Shown here: piece by piece, positions 50,387 to 58,946 of the stretch
How the letters are laid out: each line of letters begins with the position of its first letter
Position numbering within the stretch: position 1 is the stretch's first letter
DNA from: Caballeronia pedi
GTDB taxonomy: Bacteria; Pseudomonadota; Gammaproteobacteria; Burkholderiales; Burkholderiaceae
Direction of reading: 5' to 3'
NCBI RefSeq assembly: GCF_001544915.2
Contig: NZ_FCOE02000018.1
Location: 1 to 64,000 of the forward strand
DNA: 64,000 nucleotides
Notes under the pieces: model-generated
Told to the model about the DNA's origin: nothing
Databases searched by the model: none
What the model saw: only the letters and a program-made list of their open reading frames with translations
Made by a program: the position numbers and the translations under genes

Positions 50387-50773
50387 TCAGTGGCGTCCGT
50401 GCGGACCGCCGTGTCCGTGCCCGTGCCCGTGTCCGTTTCCGTGTCCGTTGCCATGCCCCGGCGGCGGACCGTGATGCGGCCCGCGTCCATACCCGTGATG
50501 GCGATTCCAGTCGTTGCGGCTCCAGTAGCGGCGCCCGTCCCAGTATCGATTGTTATGCCAGCCGATCACCACTGGCGCGGCATACACCGGCCCGGGCTGA
50601 TAGATCACCGGCGGCGGGGGCGGCGCATAAACCGGCGTCGGCGCGACATACACCGGCGCGGGAATGCCGATATTCACGCCCACATGAACATCCGCGCGCG
50701 CGATGCTCGATACGCCCAGCGCCGCAACCGCGAGTACGCCCGCGAGAATTCCTGCCGAAAGTTTCTTTGTCAT
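50387..50773 (-). CDS. secreted proline/histidine-rich protein, paralogue 1
   Basis: A 128-residue exported protein of unknown function. Signal peptide ends near ARA-D. The mature start VHVGVNIGIPAPVYVAP leads into a proline-rich stretch, then a WHNNRYWDGRRYWSRNDWNRH module with alternating Trp/Tyr, and finally about 30 residues of Gly/His repeats. It is closely related to the next protein (51018-51380), from which it differs mainly in the length of the tail. Such Trp/Tyr-rich and His-rich secreted proteins could bind metal or attach to the envelope. Start at 50773; a TTG six bases upstream (50779) is weaker. Confidence 0.75.
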   Translation of the reverse strand: MTKKLSAGILAGVLAVAALGVSSIARADVHVGVNIGIPAPVYVAPTPVYAPPPPPVIYQPGPVYAAPVVIGWHNNRYWDGRRYWSRNDWNRHHGYGRGPHHGPPPGHGNGHGNGHGHGHGHGGPHGRH

Positions 50774-50960
50774 CTGCAACCGACCTCGCTTTTCTACTTG
50801 TTCGCTTGCGACGAAATATAACGGAAAGCTTTCAGCGCAATATTTCAGCTTTGTAAGTTATTGCGTGCTTGCGCATAACGTCTGGAGAAACCTTACCTTT
50901 TGTTACATCGCCACGAACGGAATGGCCTGCCGGTGTTGTTTTTTGACGTTCGGCATAAAA

Positions 50961-50988
50961 AAAGCCACCCGGGTTGCTGGGTGGCTTT
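50961..50988 (-). terminator. Rho-independent terminator of His-rich paralogue 2
   Basis: AAAGCCACCC (50961-50970) pairs with GGGTGGCTTT (50979-50988); on the minus strand the stem is followed by a run of T's (50954-50960). It lies 29 bp after the stop codon. Confidence 0.85.
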
Positions 50989-51017
50989 CGGCGCGAGACC
51001 ACGGCGCTGCACGTCGA

Positions 51018-51380
51018 TCAATGCCAGCCGTTGTGATGGCCGTTGTCATGACCGTCATGGTCATGGCCATGGCCGTGACCGTGATCATGGTCGTAATGGC
51101 GATAGTAGTCGTCGCGATTCCAGTAGCGGCGGCCATCCCAGTAACGATCGCCGTGCCAGCCGACGACGACGACCGGCTGCGCATACATCGGCGCGGGAGG
51201 CGGCGCGTACACGACCGGCGGCGGAGGCGGCGCATAGACCGGCTGCGGCGCGACATACACCGGCGCGGGCACGCCGATGTTGACGCCCACGGACACACCC
51301 GCACTGGCCGCCCCGGACACCATCAAGCCGCCGATCATCGCGACGCCAGCCAGCACGGAAGCCTTCGATACCTTGTTCAT
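51018..51380 (-). CDS. secreted proline/histidine-rich protein, paralogue 2
   Basis: A 120-residue exported protein, paralogous to 50387-50773. Signal peptide ends near ASA-G; then VSVGVNIGVPAPVYVAP, a proline-rich block, GWHGDRYWDGRRYWNRDDYYRH and a tail of His, Asp and Gly (HDHGHGHGHDHDGHD). GAGGTGG ribosome-binding site at 51380. Its own terminator separates it from paralogue 1, so the two copies are independently transcribed. The N-terminal halves are nearly alike while the tails differ, consistent with tandem duplication followed by repeat change. Confidence 0.77.
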   Translation of the reverse strand: MNKVSKASVLAGVAMIGGLMVSGAASAGVSVGVNIGVPAPVYVAPQPVYAPPPPPVVYAPPPAPMYAQPVVVVGWHGDRYWDGRRYWNRDDYYRHYDHDHGHGHGHDHDGHDNGHHNGWH

Positions 51381-51509
51381 GTGAAGCCCACCTCGATGGG
51401 ATGTTTGTTGTGTTGACGGGACTATATCGGACGGATGCCACGCCAAGTGTTCGACTTCGTAACCTGCTATTACCGAGAAAAAACTTACGAAAAGTAAGCT
51501 CGCGCGCAT

Positions 51510-51546
51510 AAAAAACGGCGCCCTTCGCACCACGAAGACCGCCGTC
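51510..51546 (-). terminator. Rho-independent terminator of the MFS transporter gene
   Basis: On the minus strand ACGGCG with CTTCG pairs with CGAAG and CGCCGT around a short loop (one internal mismatch), followed by TTTTTT (51511-51516). It lies 20 bp after the stop of the transporter gene. Confidence 0.8.
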
Positions 51547-51566
51547 CGCATGAGTTGTTTTGTCGC

Positions 51567-52886
51567 TCAGTTCGGCAGTTCCTGCCCACGTGTCTCGGGC
51601 GCGAGCGGAATCACCGCGAGACCGATCAGAAACGCAATCGCCGTGAGCGCGATCGGCACGCCGAGCGTCTTCATGTTGAGCACCATCGCGCCGATGCCGA
51701 AGTTGACGATCGCGCCGAAAAAGCGCCCCACCGACGTGCAGAACGCGAACGCGGTCGCCCGCACGCGCGTTTCGAACTGCTCGGGCAGCCACAGCGAAAA
51801 GAGCGCGAAGTTGCCGCCAAAGAAGCCCAGCACGACGAGCAGCGCGATGAACGGCACGAGCCCGTTCGGCAGATAGAACGCCCAGCCGAACGCGAGCGCG
51901 ATCGACGCCGCCATGCCGACGAAATACACCGCGAGCGTCTTTTTGCGGCCGATCTTCTCGGCCATCGGCGGCAGCGCGAGACAGCCGACGATCGTGCCGA
52001 TCGACAGCAGCCCGGTCGCGATCGACGCCATGCGCGCCGCGTCGTGCCTGTCCATGCCCGCCTTCGTCGCGAGCTGGATCACCGCCGACGGCTCGTACAC
52101 CGCGCCCGCCCACAAGCCGATGATCGCCACCGTCAGCAGCACAGCCGCGACGATCGTGCGCTTGCGATACTGCGCATTGAAGATCGCCCTGAGCGAACTC
52201 TCGTGTTTGATGTGCGGCTGAACGGCTTCGGCGCGCTCCCATTTGTCGGTTTCCTTCACGCGCAGGAGCACCATGATCGACACGACGACCGGGACCAGGC
52301 CGACGAGGAACATCGCGCGCCAGCCGAACGCCGCGCCGATCGTGTAGTTCAGGGCGGCAGCGAGGAAGAAGCCCGCGTAATAGCCGGTTTGCAGATAGCC
52401 TGCGCCCATCTTCCGACGATCTTCCGGCCACGCTTCGGCGACATAGGTTCCGGCAAGCGCCCATTCCCCGCCGATCCCCACGCCCGCGAAGAAGCGATAG
52501 ATGCCGAGTTCCCACACCGTATGCGCGGTGGCGGCGAGCCCCGTGAAGATCGCGAACGTGAAGATGGTGGCGGCGAGCACCTTGGTGCGCCCGAAGCGAT
52601 CCGCAAGCGGGCCCCAGATGAACGACAGTCCCCATCCCACCAGAAAGAGCGCGAACAGGATCGATCCTGCCAGGCCGACGTTGGCCGGCGTCGCCGCGTA
52701 GCCGGAGCGCGGCAGCAGTTCCGTGAGCGCTGGCGCGAGCACGAGCGCGTAGATGAACGAATCCATTCCGTCGAGTGTCCAGCCGGCCCACGCGCCCCAG
52801 AAACCGGTGATCTGCGACCGGTTGAGCGGCGTCTTCGCGGCGCGCGTGGCGCTGATGCGTCGATCCAGGATGGTCGGCATGGCCAT
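51567..52886 (-). CDS. MFS transporter, aromatic acid:H+ symporter-like; candidate malonate permease
   Basis: A 439-residue 12-helix major facilitator. Signature motifs: GWTLDGMDSFIYALV in helix one, GPLADRFGRTKVLAA after helix two, and GEWALAGTYVAEAWPEDRRKMGAG, as in AAHS-type carboxylate/proton symporters. AGGAGAGAC lies before the ATG. The gene diverges from the GntR-mdc operon with 138 bp between the starts, and the mdc cluster has no transporter of the MdcF, MdcLM or MadLM types. Uptake of malonate is therefore the simplest role, but it rests on context only. Confidence 0.82.
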   Translation of the reverse strand: MAMPTILDRRISATRAAKTPLNRSQITGFWGAWAGWTLDGMDSFIYALVLAPALTELLPRSGYAATPANVGLAGSILFALFLVGWGLSFIWGPLADRFGRTKVLAATIFTFAIFTGLAATAHTVWELGIYRFFAGVGIGGEWALAGTYVAEAWPEDRRKMGAGYLQTGYYAGFFLAAALNYTIGAAFGWRAMFLVGLVPVVVSIMVLLRVKETDKWERAEAVQPHIKHESSLRAIFNAQYRKRTIVAAVLLTVAIIGLWAGAVYEPSAVIQLATKAGMDRHDAARMASIATGLLSIGTIVGCLALPPMAEKIGRKKTLAVYFVGMAASIALAFGWAFYLPNGLVPFIALLVVLGFFGGNFALFSLWLPEQFETRVRATAFAFCTSVGRFFGAIVNFGIGAMVLNMKTLGVPIALTAIAFLIGLAVIPLAPETRGQELPN

Positions 52887-52970
52887 GTCTCTCCTAGTGA
52901 ATTATCGACGCGCGCGTTGAAAGTGTTTGTTATGGCGTCTAGGGAAAGCACCGGATTTGCGTGTGCAATT

Positions 52971-52981
52971 TTATATATAAT
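52971..52981. promoter_or_regulatory. A/T-rich palindrome and -10-like element in the MFS-GntR divergent region
   Basis: TTATATATAA (52971-52980) is a perfect 10-bp palindrome inside an unusually A/T-rich island, with TATAAT (52976-52981) suitable as a -10 for the rightward operon about 45 bp before the GntR start. No good -35 is seen. FadR-family GntR proteins bind short A/T-rich palindromes, so this may be the operator. Confidence 0.4.
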
Positions 52982-53024
52982 ATTTGAACATCAACACGCG
53001 ACAAGTCCGCGTTTTCACCTAGCC

Positions 53025-53798
53025 ATGTCGACAGATCTCTCAGCCGCACCGCAGCATCCGGCATCCTTTCGCGACGCGCAGTTCGAGCCGCGCCAGAGCA
53101 CGTCGCGCTTCATCGCGGACGCGCTGCGCAACGCGATCGTCGAGGGCTCGCTACTGCCGGGCGAGCCGCTGCGCCAGGACGCCATCGCGCGGCAGTTTTC
53201 CGTGAGCGCGATCCCGGTGCGCGAGGCGTTTCGCCAGCTCGACAGCGAAGGCTGGGTGACGATCGAGCCGAATCGCGGCGCGGCGGTCAGCTTGCAATCC
53301 GCCGACGAGGCGCGCGAGATCTACGAGATTCGCGCGTCTCTCGAAAGCCTGGCGATCGGCATCGCGATCGACCATCACACGCCCGCCACGCTCGCCGAAG
53401 TGAAGCGCCTGCTCGAAGCCGCACAAAACGAGCCTGATCCCGCGCTCTATGTGGTGCGCAACGAGCAGTTTCATATGAGTCTTTATGCGCCCGCGGACCG
53501 CCCGCGCCTGATGGAACTGATCGGCCAGATGCATCGGCGCGGCGAGCGTTATCTGCGTCTGAAGCTCGGGCTGCCGATCCACAAGGATGCGTCCGATGCC
53601 GAACATCGCGCGATCTTCGATGCCCTCGCCGCACGCGATATCGAACAGGCGCAAATGCTCGTCGCGCGTCATCTGCTCGCGACGGGCGAACTGATTCACC
53701 GCTTTCTCGCCGATGCCCAGTCGCTCGCTCAAACGAGCCACGTCAAGAAGAAGCGCCGCGCATCGTCCCGAACGACTTCTCCAAAGGCTGACCGATGA
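53025..53798 (+). CDS. GntR-family (FadR-type) regulator of malonate utilisation
   Basis: A 257-residue regulator with an N-terminal winged helix-turn-helix (about 28-90; LRQDAIARQFSVSAIPVREAFRQL) and a C-terminal FCD ligand domain with histidine-based metal ligands (IDHHTP, FHMSLYAP, EHRAIF). It resembles MdcY, the GntR-type repressor of the Acinetobacter malonate operon, rather than the LysR-type MdcR of Klebsiella. The stop overlaps the mdcA start (ATGA), so the regulator is made together with its target operon. Malonate or malonyl-CoA is the likely ligand. C-terminus is basic and extended. Confidence 0.85.
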   Translation: MSTDLSAAPQHPASFRDAQFEPRQSTSRFIADALRNAIVEGSLLPGEPLRQDAIARQFSVSAIPVREAFRQLDSEGWVTIEPNRGAAVSLQSADEAREIYEIRASLESLAIGIAIDHHTPATLAEVKRLLEAAQNEPDPALYVVRNEQFHMSLYAPADRPRLMELIGQMHRRGERYLRLKLGLPIHKDASDAEHRAIFDALAARDIEQAQMLVARHLLATGELIHRFLADAQSLAQTSHVKKKRRASSRTTSPKADR

Positions 53799-55471
53799 AT
53801 TCGTCCACACCCCCTGACGCGCTCCGCGCAACCCGCAACTGGAACACGCGGGCGCAGGAAAAAGCGCGGCGACTGAAGCTGATCGAACCGTGGCTGAATG
53901 GCTCGGTACTCGACTCCGCGCGTATCGTCGATGCGTTGAGCGCGTTGATCGTCAGCGGCGACCGGGTTGCGCTCGAAGGCAACAACCAGAAGCAGGCCGA
54001 CTTTCTCTCGCGCGCGTTCGCGAAGCTCGATCCGGAGCGCGTGCACGACATCCATCTGCTCATTTCCAGCATAAGCCGTCCGGAACATCTCGCGCTATTC
54101 GAGCAAGGCATCGCGCACAAGGTGGATTTCGCTTTCGCTGGGCCGCAGAGCCTGCGCGTCGCGCAACTGCTCGAAGACGGCATGCTGGAGATCGGCGCGA
54201 TCTATACGTACATCGAACTGTATGCGCGCATGTTCATCGATCTCACGCCGCAGGTCGCGCTCGTGTGCGCGGTGCAGGCGGACCGGCACGGCAATCTGTA
54301 CACCGGCGCGAACACCGAGGACACGCCGACGATCGTCGAAGCCACGGCGTTCCGTCACGGCATCGTCCTCGCGCAGGTGAACGAGATCGTCGATGAACTG
54401 CCGCGCGTCGATATCCCCGGTTCGTGGGTCGATGTCGTCGTTCAAGCGGATCGCCCGTTCGCGGTCGAACCGCTCTTCACGCGCGATCCGCGTCACATCG
54501 GCGAGCTGCAGATTCTCATGGCGATGATGACGATCCGCGGCATCTACGACCGCTACGGCGTCACGTCGCTCAATCACGGCATCGGCTTCGATACGGCCGC
54601 GATCGAACTGCTGTTGCCAACGTATGGCGAATCGCTCGGGCTGAAGGGCAGGATCTGCACGAACTGGGCGCTCAATCCGCATCCGACGCTCATTCCCGCG
54701 ATCGAATCCGGCTGGGTGCAGAGCGTGCACTGCTTCGGCAGCGAAGTCGGCATGGAGGACTACATCGCGGCGCGCTCCGACGTATTCTTCACCGGCCGCG
54801 ACGGCAGTCTGCGCTCGAACCGCGTGTTCTGTCAGCTCGCGGGGCAATACGGCGTCGATCTGTTCATCGGTTCGACCTTGCAGATGGATGCCGACGCGAA
54901 CTCGTCGACCGTCACGCTCGGGCGGCTCGCAGGCTTCGGCGGCGCGCCGAACATGGGGCACGACCCGCGCGGCCGCCGGCATTCGAGCGAAGCATGGCTC
55001 AAGTTGCTGAAGGACGACGGCCCGAACCCGAAGATCGCGCGCGGCCACAAGCTCGTCGTGCAGACCGCCGAGACGTACAAGAAAGGCGGCGAGCCGACCA
55101 TTGTCGATGCGCTGGATGCGATCGCCGTCGGCGAGAAAAGCGGCATGCCGATCGCACCGGTGATGATCTACGGCGACGACGTCACGCACGTCGTAACGGA
55201 GGAAGGCATCGCGTATCTGCATGCGGCCGAAGGCGTCGATGAGCGGCGCGCCGCGCTCGCGGCGGTCGCGGGCGTGACGCCGATCGGCATGCGCGCCGAT
55301 CCTGCAAAGACGGCGGAACTGAGACGGCGCGGCATCGTCGCGTTTCCGGAAGATCTCGGCGTGCGGCGCGGCGAGGCGAAGCGTTCGTTGCTCGCGGCGC
55401 GCAGCATCGACGATCTGGTCGCGTGGTCGGGCGGGCTCTATGCGCCGCCGGCGCGCTTCAGAAGCTGGTGA
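53795..55471 (+). CDS. mdcA: malonate decarboxylase alpha subunit (malonyl-ACP transferase)
   Basis: A 558-residue CoA-transferase-fold subunit that exchanges the acetyl group on the dedicated acyl carrier protein for malonate. Landmarks include DRVALEGNNQKQADFLSRAF, CAVQADRHGNLYTGAN and GHDPRGRRHSSEAWLKL; the length matches MdcA. The ATG overlaps the GntR stop and the stop overlaps the mdcB start (GTGA). Confidence 0.95.
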   Translation: MNSSTPPDALRATRNWNTRAQEKARRLKLIEPWLNGSVLDSARIVDALSALIVSGDRVALEGNNQKQADFLSRAFAKLDPERVHDIHLLISSISRPEHLALFEQGIAHKVDFAFAGPQSLRVAQLLEDGMLEIGAIYTYIELYARMFIDLTPQVALVCAVQADRHGNLYTGANTEDTPTIVEATAFRHGIVLAQVNEIVDELPRVDIPGSWVDVVVQADRPFAVEPLFTRDPRHIGELQILMAMMTIRGIYDRYGVTSLNHGIGFDTAAIELLLPTYGESLGLKGRICTNWALNPHPTLIPAIESGWVQSVHCFGSEVGMEDYIAARSDVFFTGRDGSLRSNRVFCQLAGQYGVDLFIGSTLQMDADANSSTVTLGRLAGFGGAPNMGHDPRGRRHSSEAWLKLLKDDGPNPKIARGHKLVVQTAETYKKGGEPTIVDALDAIAVGEKSGMPIAPVMIYGDDVTHVVTEEGIAYLHAAEGVDERRAALAAVAGVTPIGMRADPAKTAELRRRGIVAFPEDLGVRRGEAKRSLLAARSIDDLVAWSGGLYAPPARFRSW

Positions 55472-56346
55472 GCGCGATGACGAGAACGTCAGCGGCCGCC
55501 CTTCCCCTTGCGCGTGACGAAGCGACGCCGCCGCCGCTCATCGCGACGCTCGCCGTCGATGCGCTGATTGCCGAGGCGCGTCTCACGCCGAAGCCCGCGC
55601 TCGTCGATGAACGCGGCAGCGGCGCACATCGCGATCTCGATCTGGACACGATGCTGCGGTCCGCCCGCGCGCTGCAACCGACTTTTCTCGCGATCGCGCG
55701 CGCGGCTTGCGACGTGCGACCGTCGCAGACCTTGCGCGAGCAACTGGCGCGCATCGGCCGCGAAGGCGAAGCCGCGATGATGCGCGCGACGAGCGGCAGC
55801 AACGCGCATCGCGGTGCGATCTGGATCGTCGGTCTGTTGTGCGCGGGCGCGTCGATGCACGCTCCCGACGATGTCGAATCGATCTGCGCATCGGCTGCGG
55901 CGATCGCGCGTCATGAGGATCGTTATGCGCCGGCGTCGGCGACGACGAGTCACGGCGCGCGCGTGAGCGAGCGCTATCGCGTGGCGGGCGCGCGCGGCGA
56001 AGCACGCGATGGCTTCCCGCATGCGCGCTTCGTCGGCCTGTCCGCACTCGACGATGCACGCGCGCGCGGGCTCGACGAACCGGACGCGCGTCTCAATGCG
56101 CTCATCGCGATCATCGCGTCGCTCGACGATACGTGTGTGCTGCATCGCGGCGGCTCGAACGCGCTCGATGCGGCGCAGCGCGGCGCGCGGCGCGTGATGG
56201 ATCGCGGCGGCGTGGGCACGGACGGCGGGCGCGCGGCGCTCGCGCAACTCGAAGCCGATTTGCTGACGTTGAACGCATCGCCTGGCGGCGCGGCCGACCT
56301 GCTCGCGGCGACGCTCTTTCTCGACAGTCTCAGACGTCTGGCGTAA
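55468..56346 (+). CDS. mdcB: triphosphoribosyl-dephospho-CoA synthase
   Basis: A 292-residue CitG/MdcB-family enzyme that joins ATP and dephospho-CoA to make the precursor of the carrier protein's prosthetic group. The KPALVDERGSGAHRDLDLDTM motif and SRGGSNALDAAQ-like HRGGSNALDAA with the following DRGGVGTDGGRAAL are diagnostic. GTG at 55468 overlaps the mdcA stop and is the likelier start; ATG at 55477 is an alternative. MdcC follows after 20 bp. Confidence 0.9.
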   Translation: MSAMTRTSAAALPLARDEATPPPLIATLAVDALIAEARLTPKPALVDERGSGAHRDLDLDTMLRSARALQPTFLAIARAACDVRPSQTLREQLARIGREGEAAMMRATSGSNAHRGAIWIVGLLCAGASMHAPDDVESICASAAAIARHEDRYAPASATTSHGARVSERYRVAGARGEARDGFPHARFVGLSALDDARARGLDEPDARLNALIAIIASLDDTCVLHRGGSNALDAAQRGARRVMDRGGVGTDGGRAALAQLEADLLTLNASPGGAADLLAATLFLDSLRRLA

Positions 56347-56366
56347 GGCGCAAAGAGGAACCAAAG

Positions 56367-56669
56367 ATGGAAAACATGCGATACGAATACCCCGCCAAGC
56401 GGCCCGTCACGCGCCGCGCGCACGTAGGCGTGGTCGGCTCCGGCGATCTCGAAGTGCTGCTCTCGCCGTCGCCGGGTGCGAACGCCGAAGTGGTGATCCG
56501 CACGAGCGTCGATGGTTACGGCCACGTATGGAAGAGCGTGCTCGACCGCTTCTTCCAGCGCTACGACGGCGCGGCGAAAATCGAACTCAACGATTTCGGC
56601 GCGACGCCCGGCGTCGTGATGCTGCGCCTGAACGAAGCCGTGGAAGCAAGCGAAGGAGATGCGCCATGA
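56367..56669 (+). CDS. mdcC: malonate decarboxylase acyl carrier protein (delta subunit)
   Basis: A 100-residue acyl carrier protein dedicated to the malonate decarboxylase complex. The serine that carries phosphoribosyl-dephospho-CoA is S25 in VGSGDLEVLL, placed as in MdcC and citrate lyase gamma. AAAGAGG ribosome-binding site before the ATG. It overlaps mdcD by four bases. Confidence 0.93.
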   Translation: MENMRYEYPAKRPVTRRAHVGVVGSGDLEVLLSPSPGANAEVVIRTSVDGYGHVWKSVLDRFFQRYDGAAKIELNDFGATPGVVMLRLNEAVEASEGDAP

Positions 56670-57505
56670 ACGCCCACGACACTTTCCTCGCGCGGCACAG
56701 CTTCATCGAACTGACCGCGCGCGAGCGCGCCCGAACGCTGCTCGACCCGGGCACGTTCCGCGAATTGCTGGGCCCGTTCGACCACCTCGAATCGCCATGG
56801 CTCGCGATGCAAAACATCGTCTGTCAGGCCGACGACGGCGCGGTCATCGCGCGCGGCATGCTCGACGGCGAGCCCGCCGTGATCGCCGCAATCGAGCCCG
56901 CGTTTCAGGGTGGCAGCATCGGCGAAGTGTCGGGCGCGAAAATCGCCGCCGCGCTCGAACTGGCCCTGAGCGAATTCGAAGCAGGACGCGCGATTCGTCC
57001 CGTCGTGCTGTTCGAAACCGGCGGCGTGCGCTTGCAGGAAGCCAATCTCGGACTCGCCGCGATCGCCGAGATTCAGGCGGCGATCGTCGCGCTCAGGCGG
57101 CATGTGCCAGTGGTCGGCGTGATCGGCGGGATGGTCGGCTGCTTCGGCGGCATGTCGCTCGCCGCCGCGCTCTGCACCGATCTCGTGATGACGCGTCAGG
57201 CGCGGCTCGGCATGAACGGGCCCGAAGTGATCGAGCAGGAAGCGGGCATCGAGGAACTCGATTCGGGCGATCGTCGCCTCATCTGGTCGATGATCGGCGG
57301 CGACGAACGCGTCGCGGTCGGGCTGGCGGACACGCTCGTCGAAGACGATACGGATCAGGTCCGCGAAGCCGTCCTCGGCGCGTTCAGACGCGGTGTGCAA
57401 AAGCATCGCACCGAGGACGTGGACGGCTTCATCGCGCGGCTCGCGCAAGTGAACCCGGACGCCATCGATCCCGACACACTGCGCACCTTGTGGGGTACAT
57501 CATGA
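56666..57505 (+). CDS. mdcD: malonate decarboxylase beta subunit (carboxyltransferase)
   Basis: A 279-residue crotonase-like carboxyltransferase subunit that, with MdcE, decarboxylates malonyl-S-ACP to acetyl-S-ACP. The oxyanion-forming FETGGVRLQEANLGL and GGMVGCFGGMSLAAALCTDL segments are family hallmarks. Start ATG overlaps mdcC (ATGA) with AAGGAG upstream, and its stop overlaps mdcE. Confidence 0.94.
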   Translation: MNAHDTFLARHSFIELTARERARTLLDPGTFRELLGPFDHLESPWLAMQNIVCQADDGAVIARGMLDGEPAVIAAIEPAFQGGSIGEVSGAKIAAALELALSEFEAGRAIRPVVLFETGGVRLQEANLGLAAIAEIQAAIVALRRHVPVVGVIGGMVGCFGGMSLAAALCTDLVMTRQARLGMNGPEVIEQEAGIEELDSGDRRLIWSMIGGDERVAVGLADTLVEDDTDQVREAVLGAFRRGVQKHRTEDVDGFIARLAQVNPDAIDPDTLRTLWGTS

Positions 57506-58317
57506 CCGACACGCTTTCCCGCGGCGCGCGCTGGCTCGACGCGCTGACTTCCACACCCGCGCAAACCGAAAGCGGCCCGGTCCGCGCCCGCGATGGCCAG
57601 CTCGGCGGCGCGCGCGCGAGCTTCTTCGCCGTCGTGCCCGATCCGCAGAACCGCTTCCCGCGCGCGACCGATAACGTCGTCGGACTCGAACAGGGCTGGC
57701 TGCTCGCCCGCGCCGTGCGCGCCGTGATCGACGCCGATCGCGCCGCCGACGTGAAGCGCCCGATCGTCGCCGTGGTCGATGTCAAGAGCCAGGCGTACGG
57801 CCGCCGCGAGGAACTGCTCGGCGTTCATCTCGCGTGCGCCGCCGCCGTCGATGCCTATGCTAGCGCGCGGCTCGCCGGTCATCCGGTGATCGCGCTGATC
57901 GTCGGTCCCGCGATGTCGGGCGCATACCTCGCGCACGGCTATCAGGCGAACCGCATCGTCGCGCTCGACGCGCCCGGCACCGCCGTGCACGCGATGGGCA
58001 AGGAAGCCGCCGCGCGCGTCACGCGCCGCAGCGTCGAGAGCCTCGACGCGCTCGGCGACACCGTCTTGCCGATGTCGTACAAGATGAGCGCCTACGCGAA
58101 GCTCGGGCTGCTGCACGAACTGATCGAAGGCGTGGACGCCGACGCGCCCTCTTCCGCCGATATCGAGCGCGTGAAGGCGTCGCTCGCCGCCGCGGTGGAG
58201 GATGCGCGCGATGGCCCGCGCGATCTGTCGAGCCGGCTCGCATCCGCCGACGCGCAACGCACCCGCGCCGCGTCGATCGAAGTGCGCCGGCGCATGCGCG
58301 AGCAGTGGAGCGCGTGA
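57502..58317 (+). CDS. mdcE: malonate decarboxylase gamma subunit
   Basis: A 271-residue crotonase-fold partner of MdcD. Typical segments are DVKSQAYGRREELLGVHLA, VGPAMSGAYLAHGYQANR and DAPGTAVHAMGKEAAARVT. Four-base overlap at its start and a one-base TGATG junction with mdcG downstream, so the operon is translationally coupled throughout. Confidence 0.93.
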   Translation: MTDTLSRGARWLDALTSTPAQTESGPVRARDGQLGGARASFFAVVPDPQNRFPRATDNVVGLEQGWLLARAVRAVIDADRAADVKRPIVAVVDVKSQAYGRREELLGVHLACAAAVDAYASARLAGHPVIALIVGPAMSGAYLAHGYQANRIVALDAPGTAVHAMGKEAAARVTRRSVESLDALGDTVLPMSYKMSAYAKLGLLHELIEGVDADAPSSADIERVKASLAAAVEDARDGPRDLSSRLASADAQRTRAASIEVRRRMREQWSA

Positions 58318-58946
58318 TGAACCGCACGCCGCGTCCGCACGATCTGCTGCGGCTCGCGCCCGCCGCGCCGCCGTTCGCCGATGCGCCCGCGTGGGTCGCG
58401 CCGGCGCTCGCGCGCGCGCCGTTCGTGGTCGTGCGTCGCGCGCCTCGCACCGGCGATGCGATGCCCGTCGGCGTGCGCGGCGTCGCGCGCAACGAACGCT
58501 TCGGCACGTGGATCGAGCCGCGCTGGATCGATGCGATCCTCACGCCGGAAGATCTGCGCACGCGCGAACCCGATCCGCTGCGAGCGGCCCTGCCCGCGCT
58601 TGCGTTGTTGCGCGCGGTGGCTTCGATCATCGACCCTCACGGCGTCGACTGGGGTCCGACAGGCAGCGCAGGCTTCGAACTCGCCAGCGCGATGCCGACG
58701 CTCACGCGCGACAGCGATCTCGATATCGTCGTGCGCGCGCCGACGGCCTTGCCGCGCGATGAGGCCGCAGCGCTCTTCGACGCGCTCTCGCACGCCGCGC
58801 AGGAAGCCGGCACGCGCATCGACGCGCAGATCGAAACGCCCGACGCGGCCTTTTCGCTGGCCGAATTCGCGCGCCCCAATCTGCGCGTGATGCTGCGGCA
58901 CGCCGACGGCCCGCGCCTGGTCATCGATCCGTGGGCGGGCGCGTGA
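58317..58946 (+). CDS. mdcG: phosphoribosyl-dephospho-CoA transferase (holo-ACP synthase)
   Basis: A 209-residue nucleotidyltransferase that attaches the MdcB product to Ser25 of MdcC. The metal-binding acidic pair is in TRDSDLDIVVRAP (near residue 140), preceded by DWGPTGSAGFELASAMP, the family's nucleotide site. RPHDLL near the start is typical of MdcG. Start overlaps mdcE by one base, stop overlaps mdcH (GTGA). Confidence 0.92.
   Translation: MNRTPRPHDLLRLAPAAPPFADAPAWVAPALARAPFVVVRRAPRTGDAMPVGVRGVARNERFGTWIEPRWIDAILTPEDLRTREPDPLRAALPALALLRAVASIIDPHGVDWGPTGSAGFELASAMPTLTRDSDLDIVVRAPTALPRDEAAALFDALSHAAQEAGTRIDAQIETPDAAFSLAEFARPNLRVMLRHADGPRLVIDPWAGA

Noticed and set aside
50396-50460. CRISPR-like short repeats
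   Set aside because: The CCGTG-type repeats encode Gly-His codons of the secreted protein's tail; there are no spacers of constant length.
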